DNA of 64,000 nucleotides, taken from contig NZ_CP035501.1 in assembly GCF_004135585.1 (NCBI RefSeq), forward strand, positions 2,117,501-2,181,500, written 5' to 3'. Made by a program: the position numbers and the translations under genes. The first letter of the stretch is position 1. Every line of letters starts with the position of its first letter. Source of the stretch: Sphingosinicella sp. BN140058. Its GTDB lineage: Bacteria > Pseudomonadota > Alphaproteobacteria > Sphingomonadales > Sphingomonadaceae. Below the pieces are notes generated by a model. That model saw only the letters and a list, made by a program, of their open reading frames with translations, had not been told where the DNA came from and ran no database searches. Shown here piece by piece: positions 28,791-36,883 of this stretch.

Positions 28791-29794
28791 GGCATGCGTC
28801 CGACATTCGCGAAGTGGTGGCACGCGCCCTGTTTGACGCTTGGGGTGACGCGATTGTGCCGCCCGAGCGCGCCGGTAATCTGGGCGAAGGAGGCGACTTC
28901 CATGATCTGCGTAAGCCTCTCGTAAGGGGGCGCCGTGCCCAGCGCGTGGTACCGATCGATCACGGTCTCGTGCACGTCCTCGTCGACATTGTCGATCTGG
29001 CTGGCCGGCAGGTTGTCACGAAAATGGCGTCGAAACGCCTGGCGTTCGAGGTACCGTCGACGGGCGTTGACGATTTGGGGGCCGTAGGTCGCGTTGGCAA
29101 CGACCTCCGAATAGGTTGCGAAGGCCGCGCCACTGGCTGCGGCGAACACCGCCACAAGCTGGGTTACATATGCGGACTCTTCGTCAGCAACGTCCTCCGG
29201 CACGTCAGCGACCCGCACCCGCGGGGCTTCGCCTGGATCGATGTCGAGGAGCTCATGAAGGACGGCCCGCATTTGGGGTTTCTCGACGAGCTCGCTCGCC
29301 TTCCAGAGTTCCACGTTCTCGAACGCGTATGCGCGGATCGCCGTCGTGATCGCCGGGGTGAGCGGACATGGCGTCGTCGATATGCGATTGAGGCAATAGG
29401 CGTCCCAGTTGTCGACCACGAAGTCCGCGATGAGCGACGGTCGGTCGATCACCTTCTTGACGTCCCGAACTGCCGAATTGGGGCAGACGAAGATGTATTT
29501 GGTGGGCAGCGTAAATTCGCCCTTGTCGGCGTAATAGAAGATTTTGCCGAGTTCAGTGACAAACTCGGCCTTGCCCAAGGGCGCCTTGAGATGCTTGCAC
29601 TGGTAGTTGTGCCAGTTACCATCGTATCGGCGCGCCGAAAGAAAGCCAACGGCGTCGCGACCCATGTCCGCCGATGCGGTTGGACGTTCGAATCCGACAT
29701 AGGTGTCCGCAAGCTTCGCGAGCCACTTCTTGATCAGATCTTCGAGCTCGCTGTCCGATAAATTCAGGATCTGGCGATCTTCGTTGAATGCCAT
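28781..29794 (-). CDS. ABC-3C effector with restriction-endonuclease-like domain
   Basis: A 337-residue protein, first in the operon, with a strong ribosome binding site (GGGGAGGAAAG) upstream of ATG 29794. The N-terminal part (about 1-180) has a restriction-endonuclease-type core: GRDAVG with Asp47, then after 17 residues YQCK with Gln65-x-Lys67. This matches the D-(D/E/Q)xK site of Mrr-like nucleases. The C-terminal 150 residues are probably the domain that docks to the middle component. Inferred role: DNA cleavage once the ATPase is triggered by invading DNA. The nuclease call rests on these motifs only. Confidence 0.75.
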   Translation of the reverse strand: MAFNEDRQILNLSDSELEDLIKKWLAKLADTYVGFERPTASADMGRDAVGFLSARRYDGNWHNYQCKHLKAPLGKAEFVTELGKIFYYADKGEFTLPTKYIFVCPNSAVRDVKKVIDRPSLIADFVVDNWDAYCLNRISTTPCPLTPAITTAIRAYAFENVELWKASELVEKPQMRAVLHELLDIDPGEAPRVRVADVPEDVADEESAYVTQLVAVFAAASGAAFATYSEVVANATYGPQIVNARRRYLERQAFRRHFRDNLPASQIDNVDEDVHETVIDRYHALGTAPPYERLTQIMEVASFAQITGALGRHNRVTPSVKQGACHHFANVGRMPWA

Positions 29795-30171
29795 TTTTGC
29801 GCTTTCCTCCCCTTGCGCTCGCCAGCGACCTGACGGAAATTGCTTTTGTGATCAAACCTTATTCGATCGTGTCCGCTCCGATCTGGCGCGCACGGCAGCT
29901 ATCCTGCAATTCTGACTGAAAGCTGCCAAGCAGCTCACGGCCACTTCTGGTCGCCCTCCGATAGGAGGTCGGGCAACCAGTGGACGTCGGCTTCTGACGA
30001 AACCCGCCGTTCGGCATGGTGGTCATCAAAGGCAGCATTGTCCCAAAGTCGGCCGCTCTTGTAATGCGGTGCGCGAACCTGTGTCGGCGGCGACTTACTT
30101 TAAGCCTGTTCCAGTAGGCAGAAGTGCGCTCTTACGGGGGAATGGGACGGAGCGCAGCCGCCGCGCCGCTC
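29795..30171. other. gene-free right border of the ABC-3C island
   Basis: A gap of 377 bases, visibly less GC-rich than its surroundings. It contains the promoter region of the ABC-3C operon, but no element could be defined with confidence. No gene, tRNA or integrase was recognised. Confidence 0.5.
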
Positions 30172-33100
30172 CTACCCCTCCCCCAATTCCCCCAGCTTCG
30201 CCGCCAGCTCCGCCTTGCGAAACGGCTTGGTCAACCGCGGCAGATCGACGTCGATGCCGTCATTCTCGGCATAGCCGGAAATCACCAGCACGCTCGTCTG
30301 CGGCCGCTCGGCGCGGACGCTGCGGGCGAGATCGGTGCCGTTGATGCCGGGCATGAGATGGTCGGTGACCAGCAGATCGGGGGCGAGGCCGTCTTCGAGC
30401 AGGCGGAAGGCTTCCTCGGCGGAGGCCGCCTCGACGACCGCATAGCCGAGCTCGGCGAGCATGTCGGCGGTGCTGATCCGCACCAGATCCTCGTCGTCGA
30501 CGAGCAAAGCGGTGCCGGTCGTCGCCGCGGCCGGTTGCGGGGCGTCGGCGGTGGATGACGACGGCGGCTTCGCGGCGGCATCGGCGGCACTGCCGTCGGC
30601 GCTGACCGGGAGCCAGAGGGTGACATTGGTGCCCACATTCGGGCGGCTGTCGATGGTGAGGGCGCCGCCCAATTGGGAGGCGAGGCCGTGGGCGCTGGAG
30701 AGGCCGAGGCCGGTGCCCTTGCCGACGCCCTTGGTGGAGAAGAAGGGCTCGACCGCGCGCTTGAGGGTCGCCTCGTCCATGCCGATGCCGGTGTCGGCGA
30801 CCGACAGGCGGATGTAGCGGCCGGCCGCGAGGTTGGTGCGGTGGCCGGGCGCGACCGATTCGCAATCGGCGGTGATGCGCAGGGTGCCGCCATCCGGCAT
30901 CGCATCGCGCGCGTTGACGCCGAGATTGAGGAGGGCCATTTCGAGCTGGTTGGCGTCCGCCCTGGCGGGCGGCATGGCGTCGGCGGTCTCGACCGCGACG
31001 CGGATCTGCGGACCCGACGTGCTCGCGACCAGATCGGCCATGCCGGTGACCAGTGCGCCGACGTCGACGGCGCTGGCCTGGAGCGGCTGGCGGCGGGCGA
31101 AGGCGAGCAGGCGCTGGACCAGAGTCTTGGCGCGCTCGGCCGATTGCATCGCGCCGGCGATCAGGCGCTGCTCGCGCTCGCCGCCCAGGGCCTTGCGCTG
31201 GAGCATGTCGAGGCCGCCGACGATGGGCGTGAGCAGATTGTTGAAATCGTGGGCGACGCCGCCGGTGAGCTGGCCCATCGCCTCCATCTTCTGGGCCTGG
31301 CGGAGCGCCTCCTGCGCCGCATCGAGCTCGGCCGCGGCCGCTTTCTCGGCAGTGACGTCGCGGCCGACGGCGTGGACCAGGCCTTCGAACGGCACCGCGC
31401 TCCACGAGATCCAGTGATAGGCGCCGTCCTTGGCCCGGTAGCGGTTTTCGAAGCGGTGGAGGGTGTCGCCCTGGGCCAGAAGCTGGGCGCCGGCGCGCGT
31501 GGCGGGGCGATCGTCCGGATGGATGAGGTCGAGAAAGCATTGTCCGACCAGTTCGTCCTCGCGCCAGCCGAGCAGCGCCGTCCAGGCGGGATTCACCGCG
31601 GTGACGATGCCGTCCATGCGGGCGACGAGGATGACGTCGGTGGTCAGCCGCCAGATGCGATCGCGATCGGCGGTGCGCTCGGCGACCTGGCTTTCGAGGC
31701 TCTCGTTGAGCGCACGCAGCCGTTCCTCGGCATCGCGGCGGGCGGAGATGTCGTTGAACAGGATGGCGACCCGGCCGTCGCCGGCATCGCCGAGGCGGAA
31801 GGCGTAGACGTCGAACCAGCGGCCGAGCGAGTCCGACGCCTGCTCGAACCGTTCCGGAACGCCGGTGCGGGCGACCCGGCCGTAGGTCTCGAACCATTTC
31901 TCCTCGAGCGCGGGTGCGGCGTCGCGCAGCCAACGGCCGAGAATCTCGGTGGGAAAGCCGGTCTGGCGGTAGAAAGCGGGGTTGGCCTCCAGCACGCGGT
32001 AATCGACGCGGCCGCCCGGCGATTGGAGGTCTACCTGGACGACGCAGAAGCCGGATTCGATCGATTCGAACAGAATCTGGTAGCGGGCCCGGCTTTCGGC
32101 GAGCGCGACTTGCGCCGCCTTGCGGGCGGTGATGTCGATCGCGGTGCCGATCACGCGGACGCAGCGGCCGGCATCGTCGAACAGGCCGCGGCCCTTGGCG
32201 GCGACCCATCTGATGATGTTGTCGTCGCGGCCGACCGTGCGATATTCGACGTCGTAGAGCAGGCGGCGTGTCGGATCGGCGGCGGCTTCGAAGGCGGCGC
32301 GGGTCTTTTCCCGATCCTCGGGGTGGACGCCTTCGTAGAAGATGTCGAGCGTGACCGGCAGGTCGGCCGAGACGCCGAACATCGCCCGCACGCGCGGCGA
32401 CCAGAAGATCGCGCTGGTGGCGACGTCGACGTCCCACTGGCCGATCTCGGCGACGTCGAGGGCGAGGCGCAGCCGTTCCTCGTTCAGCGCCAGCCGTTCC
32501 GCGGCCTCGCGGCGATCGTCGATGTCGATGACGGAGCCGACATAGCCGAGATAGGCACCGTCGGCGCCGAAGCGCGGCGCGGCGGCGTCGAGCGTCCAGC
32601 GATAGGCGCCGTCGGCGCGGCGCAGGCGGAAATCGACGCGATATTCGCGGCGATCGGCATTGGCGCCGAGGAAGGCGTCTCGCGCGATGTTGCGGTCGTC
32701 GGGATGGATCGCATCGGTCCAGCCGAGCCCCTCGCCGGCGCCGGGCGCCTGTCCGGTATATTCGTACCAGCGCCGGTTGAGATAGGTGCAGTGCCCGTCC
32801 GGATCGGTGACCCACATCATCACGGGGGCGCTGTCGGCCATGGTCCGGAAGCGCGCCTCGCTCTCGGCCAGCGCCTGCTGGGCGCGCCGGGTGTCGGAGA
32901 CGTCGCGGACGATGAGCACGCCGCCTTCGACGGCGCCGTCGCGCAGCACCGGCGCGTTCGAACATTCGACGAAAACGGGGCGGCCGTCCCGGTGGAAGAA
33001 GACGTCCTGGTGCGCGCGGAGGCTTCGGCCGTTGAAGAAGACACGGCCGAGCGGGCAGTCCTCCATCGGATAGGGCCGGCCGTCGGGATGGCGATCGTGG

Positions 33101-33321
33101 ACGCGCTCGTGGAGCTTGCGCCCGGTGAGCTCCGCCTTGCTCCAGCCGAACATCGCCTCGGCGGCGGGGTTGGCGTAGACGGTTTCCCCCGAAGCGTTGA
33201 GCAGGAAGATGGCGTCGGCGGCATGTTCCATGACCAGCCGCGAGATTGCGAGCTGCTCCTGCAGGGCGGCGACCGCGTTTTCCGGGCTCGCAGCCGGTGC
33301 TTCGTTCCCGTCCTGCGGCAT
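30172..33321 (-). CDS. hybrid histidine kinase with five PAS domains
   Basis: A 1049-residue soluble sensor kinase without membrane segments. About five PAS/PAC units span residues 20-670 (for example DAIFLLNASGETVYANPAAE, PVMMWVTDPDGHCTYLNRRW, and PAWTALLGWREDELVG in the last). The phosphoacceptor domain has His691 in GGVAHDFNN. The ATPase domain shows the N box NLGVNARDAM, the G1 box VADTGIGM and the G2 box GKGTGLGLS. A C-terminal receiver carries Asp987 (VTDHLMPG) and Lys1032 (TKPF). Phosphate therefore flows His to Asp within the protein, and no separate response regulator lies nearby. The ligand is unknown. Confidence 0.93.
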   Translation of the reverse strand: MPQDGNEAPAASPENAVAALQEQLAISRLVMEHAADAIFLLNASGETVYANPAAEAMFGWSKAELTGRKLHERVHDRHPDGRPYPMEDCPLGRVFFNGRSLRAHQDVFFHRDGRPVFVECSNAPVLRDGAVEGGVLIVRDVSDTRRAQQALAESEARFRTMADSAPVMMWVTDPDGHCTYLNRRWYEYTGQAPGAGEGLGWTDAIHPDDRNIARDAFLGANADRREYRVDFRLRRADGAYRWTLDAAAPRFGADGAYLGYVGSVIDIDDRREAAERLALNEERLRLALDVAEIGQWDVDVATSAIFWSPRVRAMFGVSADLPVTLDIFYEGVHPEDREKTRAAFEAAADPTRRLLYDVEYRTVGRDDNIIRWVAAKGRGLFDDAGRCVRVIGTAIDITARKAAQVALAESRARYQILFESIESGFCVVQVDLQSPGGRVDYRVLEANPAFYRQTGFPTEILGRWLRDAAPALEEKWFETYGRVARTGVPERFEQASDSLGRWFDVYAFRLGDAGDGRVAILFNDISARRDAEERLRALNESLESQVAERTADRDRIWRLTTDVILVARMDGIVTAVNPAWTALLGWREDELVGQCFLDLIHPDDRPATRAGAQLLAQGDTLHRFENRYRAKDGAYHWISWSAVPFEGLVHAVGRDVTAEKAAAAELDAAQEALRQAQKMEAMGQLTGGVAHDFNNLLTPIVGGLDMLQRKALGGEREQRLIAGAMQSAERAKTLVQRLLAFARRQPLQASAVDVGALVTGMADLVASTSGPQIRVAVETADAMPPARADANQLEMALLNLGVNARDAMPDGGTLRITADCESVAPGHRTNLAAGRYIRLSVADTGIGMDEATLKRAVEPFFSTKGVGKGTGLGLSSAHGLASQLGGALTIDSRPNVGTNVTLWLPVSADGSAADAAAKPPSSSTADAPQPAAATTGTALLVDDEDLVRISTADMLAELGYAVVEAASAEEAFRLLEDGLAPDLLVTDHLMPGINGTDLARSVRAERPQTSVLVISGYAENDGIDVDLPRLTKPFRKAELAAKLGELGEG

Positions 33322-34044
33322 GCGTGGCGTCCCCTGCGCTTGGACTGCGGTCTAAACACGGTGGCGCCATGCGGCACAATGGTTTTCGAGGAGGGGGTGA
33401 CCGGGCGTGGAGGGTGGCTCGGCGGCCGGCGGCAGGCGAATTGTGTATGATGTCCCCGCTTTACGACGTCCCCGCTTTACGGCTTGGACCCTTCATCCTC
33501 CGTCACGCAACGGCGCCTCCACACAGTGCGGGGGCCGCACGGGGCATTGGGCCGGGACCGGGGCCGTGGGCGGCGGCGGCACGCGCAAGAGCGGGGTGAC
33601 GGCGACACCCTCGACCGAAGCCGCTGTTTCGCGCGAAGATCGCGAAGGGCCGCGAAGCCCGCGAAGGAGAAGGCTGCCGGTGCCTTTCGGCCGACGCCTG
33701 TGCCCGGGCCTTCAAGCCCCATGTTCGCACGCCGGGCACAAAGGACCACCTCTTCGACGGCCCCAGGACAGGTCAGGCCGCCAACGATCATGGCAGGTCG
33801 GCGGCGCCCCTCCAAGGAAGGGGATCGATCTGCTCCTGCGCGGAAGCGGCATCCGCCCTTCGCGTCATCGCGTCCTTCGCGATCTTCGCGTTGAAATCTG
33901 GCCGGCGTCCGCGAGAAACAGGAGAGCGCTTCGACAGGCTCGCTTCGACTTCGCTCAGGGCATGCTTGGACCTCGCTCGGGAGAGCCCCAGCGGGAACGG
34001 GAATAGGGGGGCAGCGGTGAGGGCAGATATTGGGCGCGTGCCGG
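33322..34044. other. gene-free stretch with dispersed repeats
   Basis: About 720 bases between two kinase genes without a supported gene. It carries facing copies of a CGCGAAGATCGCGAA-type repeat and a TTCGACAGGCTC-type repeat, both found again at 36.3-36.7 kb. Confidence 0.65.
33629..33900. repeat. facing copies of the CGCGAAGATCGCGAA repeat
   Basis: CGCGAAGATCGCGAAGG at the left end and GTCCTTCGCGATCTTCGCG near 33871-33889 are inverted copies. A stretch nearly identical to the right copy (catcgcgtccttcgcgatct and onward) lies at 36304-36345. Confidence 0.6.
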
Positions 34045-35520
34045 TTACCCGGCGGCCGCCAGGCGGGGCGGGACGGATTCGTCGCGATCCTCCGCGACGG
34101 GCAGCGCCGCCGGCAGGGTGAGGAAGAAGGTGGCGCCCTGGCCGATATTGTTCTCCGCCCAGAGCTTGCCGCCATGGGCCTCGATGATCGTGCGGGCGAT
34201 GCTGAGGCCGACGCCGAGGCCGGTGCCCGAGCCCTTCAGCGCCGAGAACAATTCCTCCGGATCCTCCTGGGGAAGGCCGGGGCCGTTGTCGGCGAGGGTG
34301 AGCAGGATGAAATCGTCCTTCGCCGGCTGGGCACGCACGGTGAGCCGCGGCTGCCGCTGCTGGGCGAGCGCCTGCCAGGCGTTGCGGAGAATGTTGACCA
34401 GCACCTGCTCCACCTGGACCGGATCGCCGTGGACCAGGCGTTCGCCGCGATCGAACTCGATGCGCAGATCGGGCTCCTTCAGGCCGGCGTCGGCGCGCAG
34501 CAGCTCGAGGCAGCGATCGATGCTGGCGCGCAGATCGACGCGGCTGCGCGACACGCCGCTTTCGCTGATCATCGCCCGCGCCTTGCGGATGATCTCGCCG
34601 GCGCGGCGGATCTGTTCCTCCGCCTTGTCGACCCATTCGCGCATCTCGGCGACGCCCGATCCCTTGGCGAGGCCGTGCTTGACCAGGAAGGTGTAATTGG
34701 CCGCCGCGGTGAGCGGCTGGTTGAGCTCGTGCGCGAGGGTGGTGGCGACGGCGCCCATGCCGGCGATGCGGGCGGCGCGGTTGAGCTCGCCCTGCAGCCT
34801 CGTCAGCCGCTGTCGTTCGTGGGCGCGGGCGGCGCCCGAGGCGATCAGGGCAAGGAACAAGAGGACGAAGGATCCGCCGCCGACGAACAGCGACAGCGCG
34901 GTGCCGTCGAGGCTTGCTTCGGCCCGGACGGCGGCGGGGACCACTCGGAAGGTGGCGGCGGCCATGCCGGCGAAATGCATCCCGCAGATGGCGAGCGCGA
35001 GCAGCAGCGCGCCCGCCGCGCGCGCCGAGATCGCGCGCCGCCGGGTTCCGAACTGCAGGGCCGTCCACGAAGCGGCGATCGCGATCAGGAAGGACAAAGC
35101 GACGAAGGCGGGATCGTAGACGATCGCGACGCCGGTGATCGCGGCCATGCCGACATAATGCATGGCGCAAATCGCCGCGCCCATGACGAGGGCGGCACCG
35201 GAGGTCTTCCAGGGGCGGGCCGGGCGGCGCTGGGCGATGGCGACTGCGGCGGTGCTTCCCACCAGCGCGAGCAGCAGCGAGAGCGCCGTCCAGGCGGCGT
35301 CATAGCCGAAGCCCGCCGCGATCGAGAAGCCGAGCATCGCCATAAAATGCGTGACGAAGATGCTCATTCCGAGGGCGAGACCGGCGGCGGCGAGCAGGGG
35401 TGCTCGTGCCCGGCCTTCCCGCGCCCGCGCCTGTTCCTGCAGATCGAGCGCCACCCAGGCGCCGAGCAGAGCCGCGGCCAGCGCCAGCATCACGAAGGCC
35501 AGCTGATGTTCACCCTGCAT
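34045..35520 (-). CDS. MHYT-domain membrane sensor histidine kinase
   Basis: A 491-residue kinase. The N-terminal 230 residues form an MHYT sensor with about seven helices and the characteristic THFMAM (57-62), MHYVGM (120-125) and MHFAGM (181-186) motifs. These have been proposed to bind copper and respond to oxygen, carbon monoxide or nitric oxide. The cytoplasmic part has His264 in TLAHELNQPL, an N box (NILRNAWQAL), a G1 box (LADNGPGLP) and a GTGLGVGLS box. There is no receiver domain and no partner regulator nearby. The ATG at 35520 begins directly with the first helix. Confidence 0.93.
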   Translation of the reverse strand: MQGEHQLAFVMLALAAALLGAWVALDLQEQARAREGRARAPLLAAAGLALGMSIFVTHFMAMLGFSIAAGFGYDAAWTALSLLLALVGSTAAVAIAQRRPARPWKTSGAALVMGAAICAMHYVGMAAITGVAIVYDPAFVALSFLIAIAASWTALQFGTRRRAISARAAGALLLALAICGMHFAGMAAATFRVVPAAVRAEASLDGTALSLFVGGGSFVLLFLALIASGAARAHERQRLTRLQGELNRAARIAGMGAVATTLAHELNQPLTAAANYTFLVKHGLAKGSGVAEMREWVDKAEEQIRRAGEIIRKARAMISESGVSRSRVDLRASIDRCLELLRADAGLKEPDLRIEFDRGERLVHGDPVQVEQVLVNILRNAWQALAQQRQPRLTVRAQPAKDDFILLTLADNGPGLPQEDPEELFSALKGSGTGLGVGLSIARTIIEAHGGKLWAENNIGQGATFFLTLPAALPVAEDRDESVPPRLAAAG

Positions 35521-35862
35521 CGGTCACGCGGCACCCTCTCCTCATGCGCTCGCCCGCAGGCGGCGGGCGGTGCCGAAGCGCCGGCCGCCACCCGCCGGGC
35601 CGCGGCCCTCGCCCGCGATGCGGACGGGCCTCGACCCGGTCAACCTGTTGAAACTCCTAGGGGCGGGATCGGCTGCACCGATGCGCGGGACGGGCGCAGG
35701 GTCGGCGAAATGGGTGAGTCGAGGCTTGCTTGGCCAGCGCAACGGACCGTTGCGATACTTCATTCGTGTCCCATGATGGTGGCTCGGGCGCAGATTGTCG
35801 CGCCGAATGCACGGGTCGGCGATGCGGCATGGTCCGTTCAGCGGGTTGCGGGTTGTCGCGGG

Positions 35863-36054
35863 ATGCAAACGACCACCGAGCGCCACATCAGCAACGCCGA
35901 CATCCGCGCCGTCGCGGAGCTCGTCGCCGAAGGGCGTTCGATCCCCGCCGTGGTCGTCGGCGCGATCCTCGCGCGGCTCGAACGGGCGGAGGAAGAGCTG
36001 CAGCGGCGCATGCCGGACGGCGGCAAGCCGGAACTGGCGCGGGGATTCGCCTAG
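35863..36054 (+). CDS. possible small hypothetical protein
   Basis: A 63-residue frame (MQTTTERHISNADIRAVAEL then a helical LERAEEELQRR segment) ending in TAG. Codon use is like that of real genes and the predicted helices are amphipathic. There is no clear ribosome binding site and no recognised family. It may be a small regulator or chance. Confidence 0.35.
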   Translation: MQTTTERHISNADIRAVAELVAEGRSIPAVVVGAILARLERAEEELQRRMPDGGKPELARGFA

Positions 36055-36303
36055 CACGCGCCAGCCGCGATGTGCGGGAGAGGCGGGGGTTGGTGGCATC
36101 CTGGTGCGCCACAGGTGGCTGGTGTGACGCGGTCGCCGATGGACTGAGGGGTGACGCCTGCGCGTTCGCGGCAGTCCGTTGTCATATGGAGCGTCCGAAG
36201 AGGCCGCCGTTCGAGAGCGTGGGGGCTGGTTATGACGCTGAGGGTTGGTGGCGGACGGGCCGCCCCACCTCCGATCCCGGTGCGGGGACAAAAGCGGTCT
36301 GCC

Positions 36304-36345
36304 TCTTCGCGGCATCGCGTCCTTCGCGATCTTCGCGTTGAAGAT
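36304..36345 (+). repeat. second copy of the CGCGATCTTCGCG repeat
   Basis: About 40 bases nearly identical to 33859-33900. Translated on the opposite strand both give a NAKIAKDA peptide, which creates false coding signals. Confidence 0.65.
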
Positions 36346-36448
36346 GGGCGGGTGAGCGGAAAGCGGGGCGAGGGAGCGCTCCACGGGGGCCTGCAGCGCG
36401 CGGCGGCTGCCTCGGCCCTTCACGAATGTCGCTTGGGCAGAAGAAGGA

Positions 36449-36690
36449 AAGCGCTTCGACAGGCTCAGCGCGAACGGGGAAAAGGGGCGGATACCTTCTT
36501 TACCACCAACGTGCGTCCGCGGAGGAACTCTTCGGGTCCGGGGCCTGCCGCTTCAGCAGCAAAAATGGAAAAGGCCTCGACCAGCTCCCTTCGACTGCGA
36601 TCACGACAGGCCTTTCGGCTCGTCTCAGGGCGGCCCCCCTTCGGCTACGCTCAGGGCATGCTTCGACTTCGCTCAGAAGAGCTTCAGGAG
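36449..36690 (+). repeat. cluster of TTCGACAGGCTCAG-type repeats
   Basis: AGCGCTTCGACAGGCTCAG at the left end and several diverged units ending CTCAGGGCATGCTTCGACTT at the right. Related units occur at 33928-33970. Short direct repeats of this type are dispersed in many proteobacterial genomes. Confidence 0.5.
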
Positions 36691-36835
36691 ACCGGGGTGT
36701 GGGCGGAATTCCCTCACCAGAATCGTTGGGGCCGGCTGCATCATCCGGCGCCATGACCAAGCTGGGTCCTCACCGAGAGCTTATCGCCCCACCAAAGCCA
36801 GCTCGGGAAGGACTATGATCCTTGTTGCAATTGAG

Positions 36836-36848
36836 AATGCGTCGCATT
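36836..36848. promoter_or_regulatory. palindromic operator candidate before the siderophore receptor
   Basis: AATGCG-T-CGCATT is a perfect six-base inverted repeat, 35 bases upstream of the receptor start and just after a TATGAT -10-like hexamer at 36814-36819. Its position suits an iron-responsive repressor site, but the sequence is not the classic Fur box. Confidence 0.5.
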
Positions 36849-36883
36849 AGACGACCGGCGACTGTTACGGATCAGGATCGACC

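Larger units (their letters stand above)
35521..36883. other. long gene-poor stretch before the siderophore receptor
   Basis: About 1.36 kb with only one weak small gene candidate (35863-36054) and two families of dispersed repeats (36304-36345 and about 36449-36690). The last 60 bases hold the palindrome upstream of the receptor gene. Confidence 0.6.
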
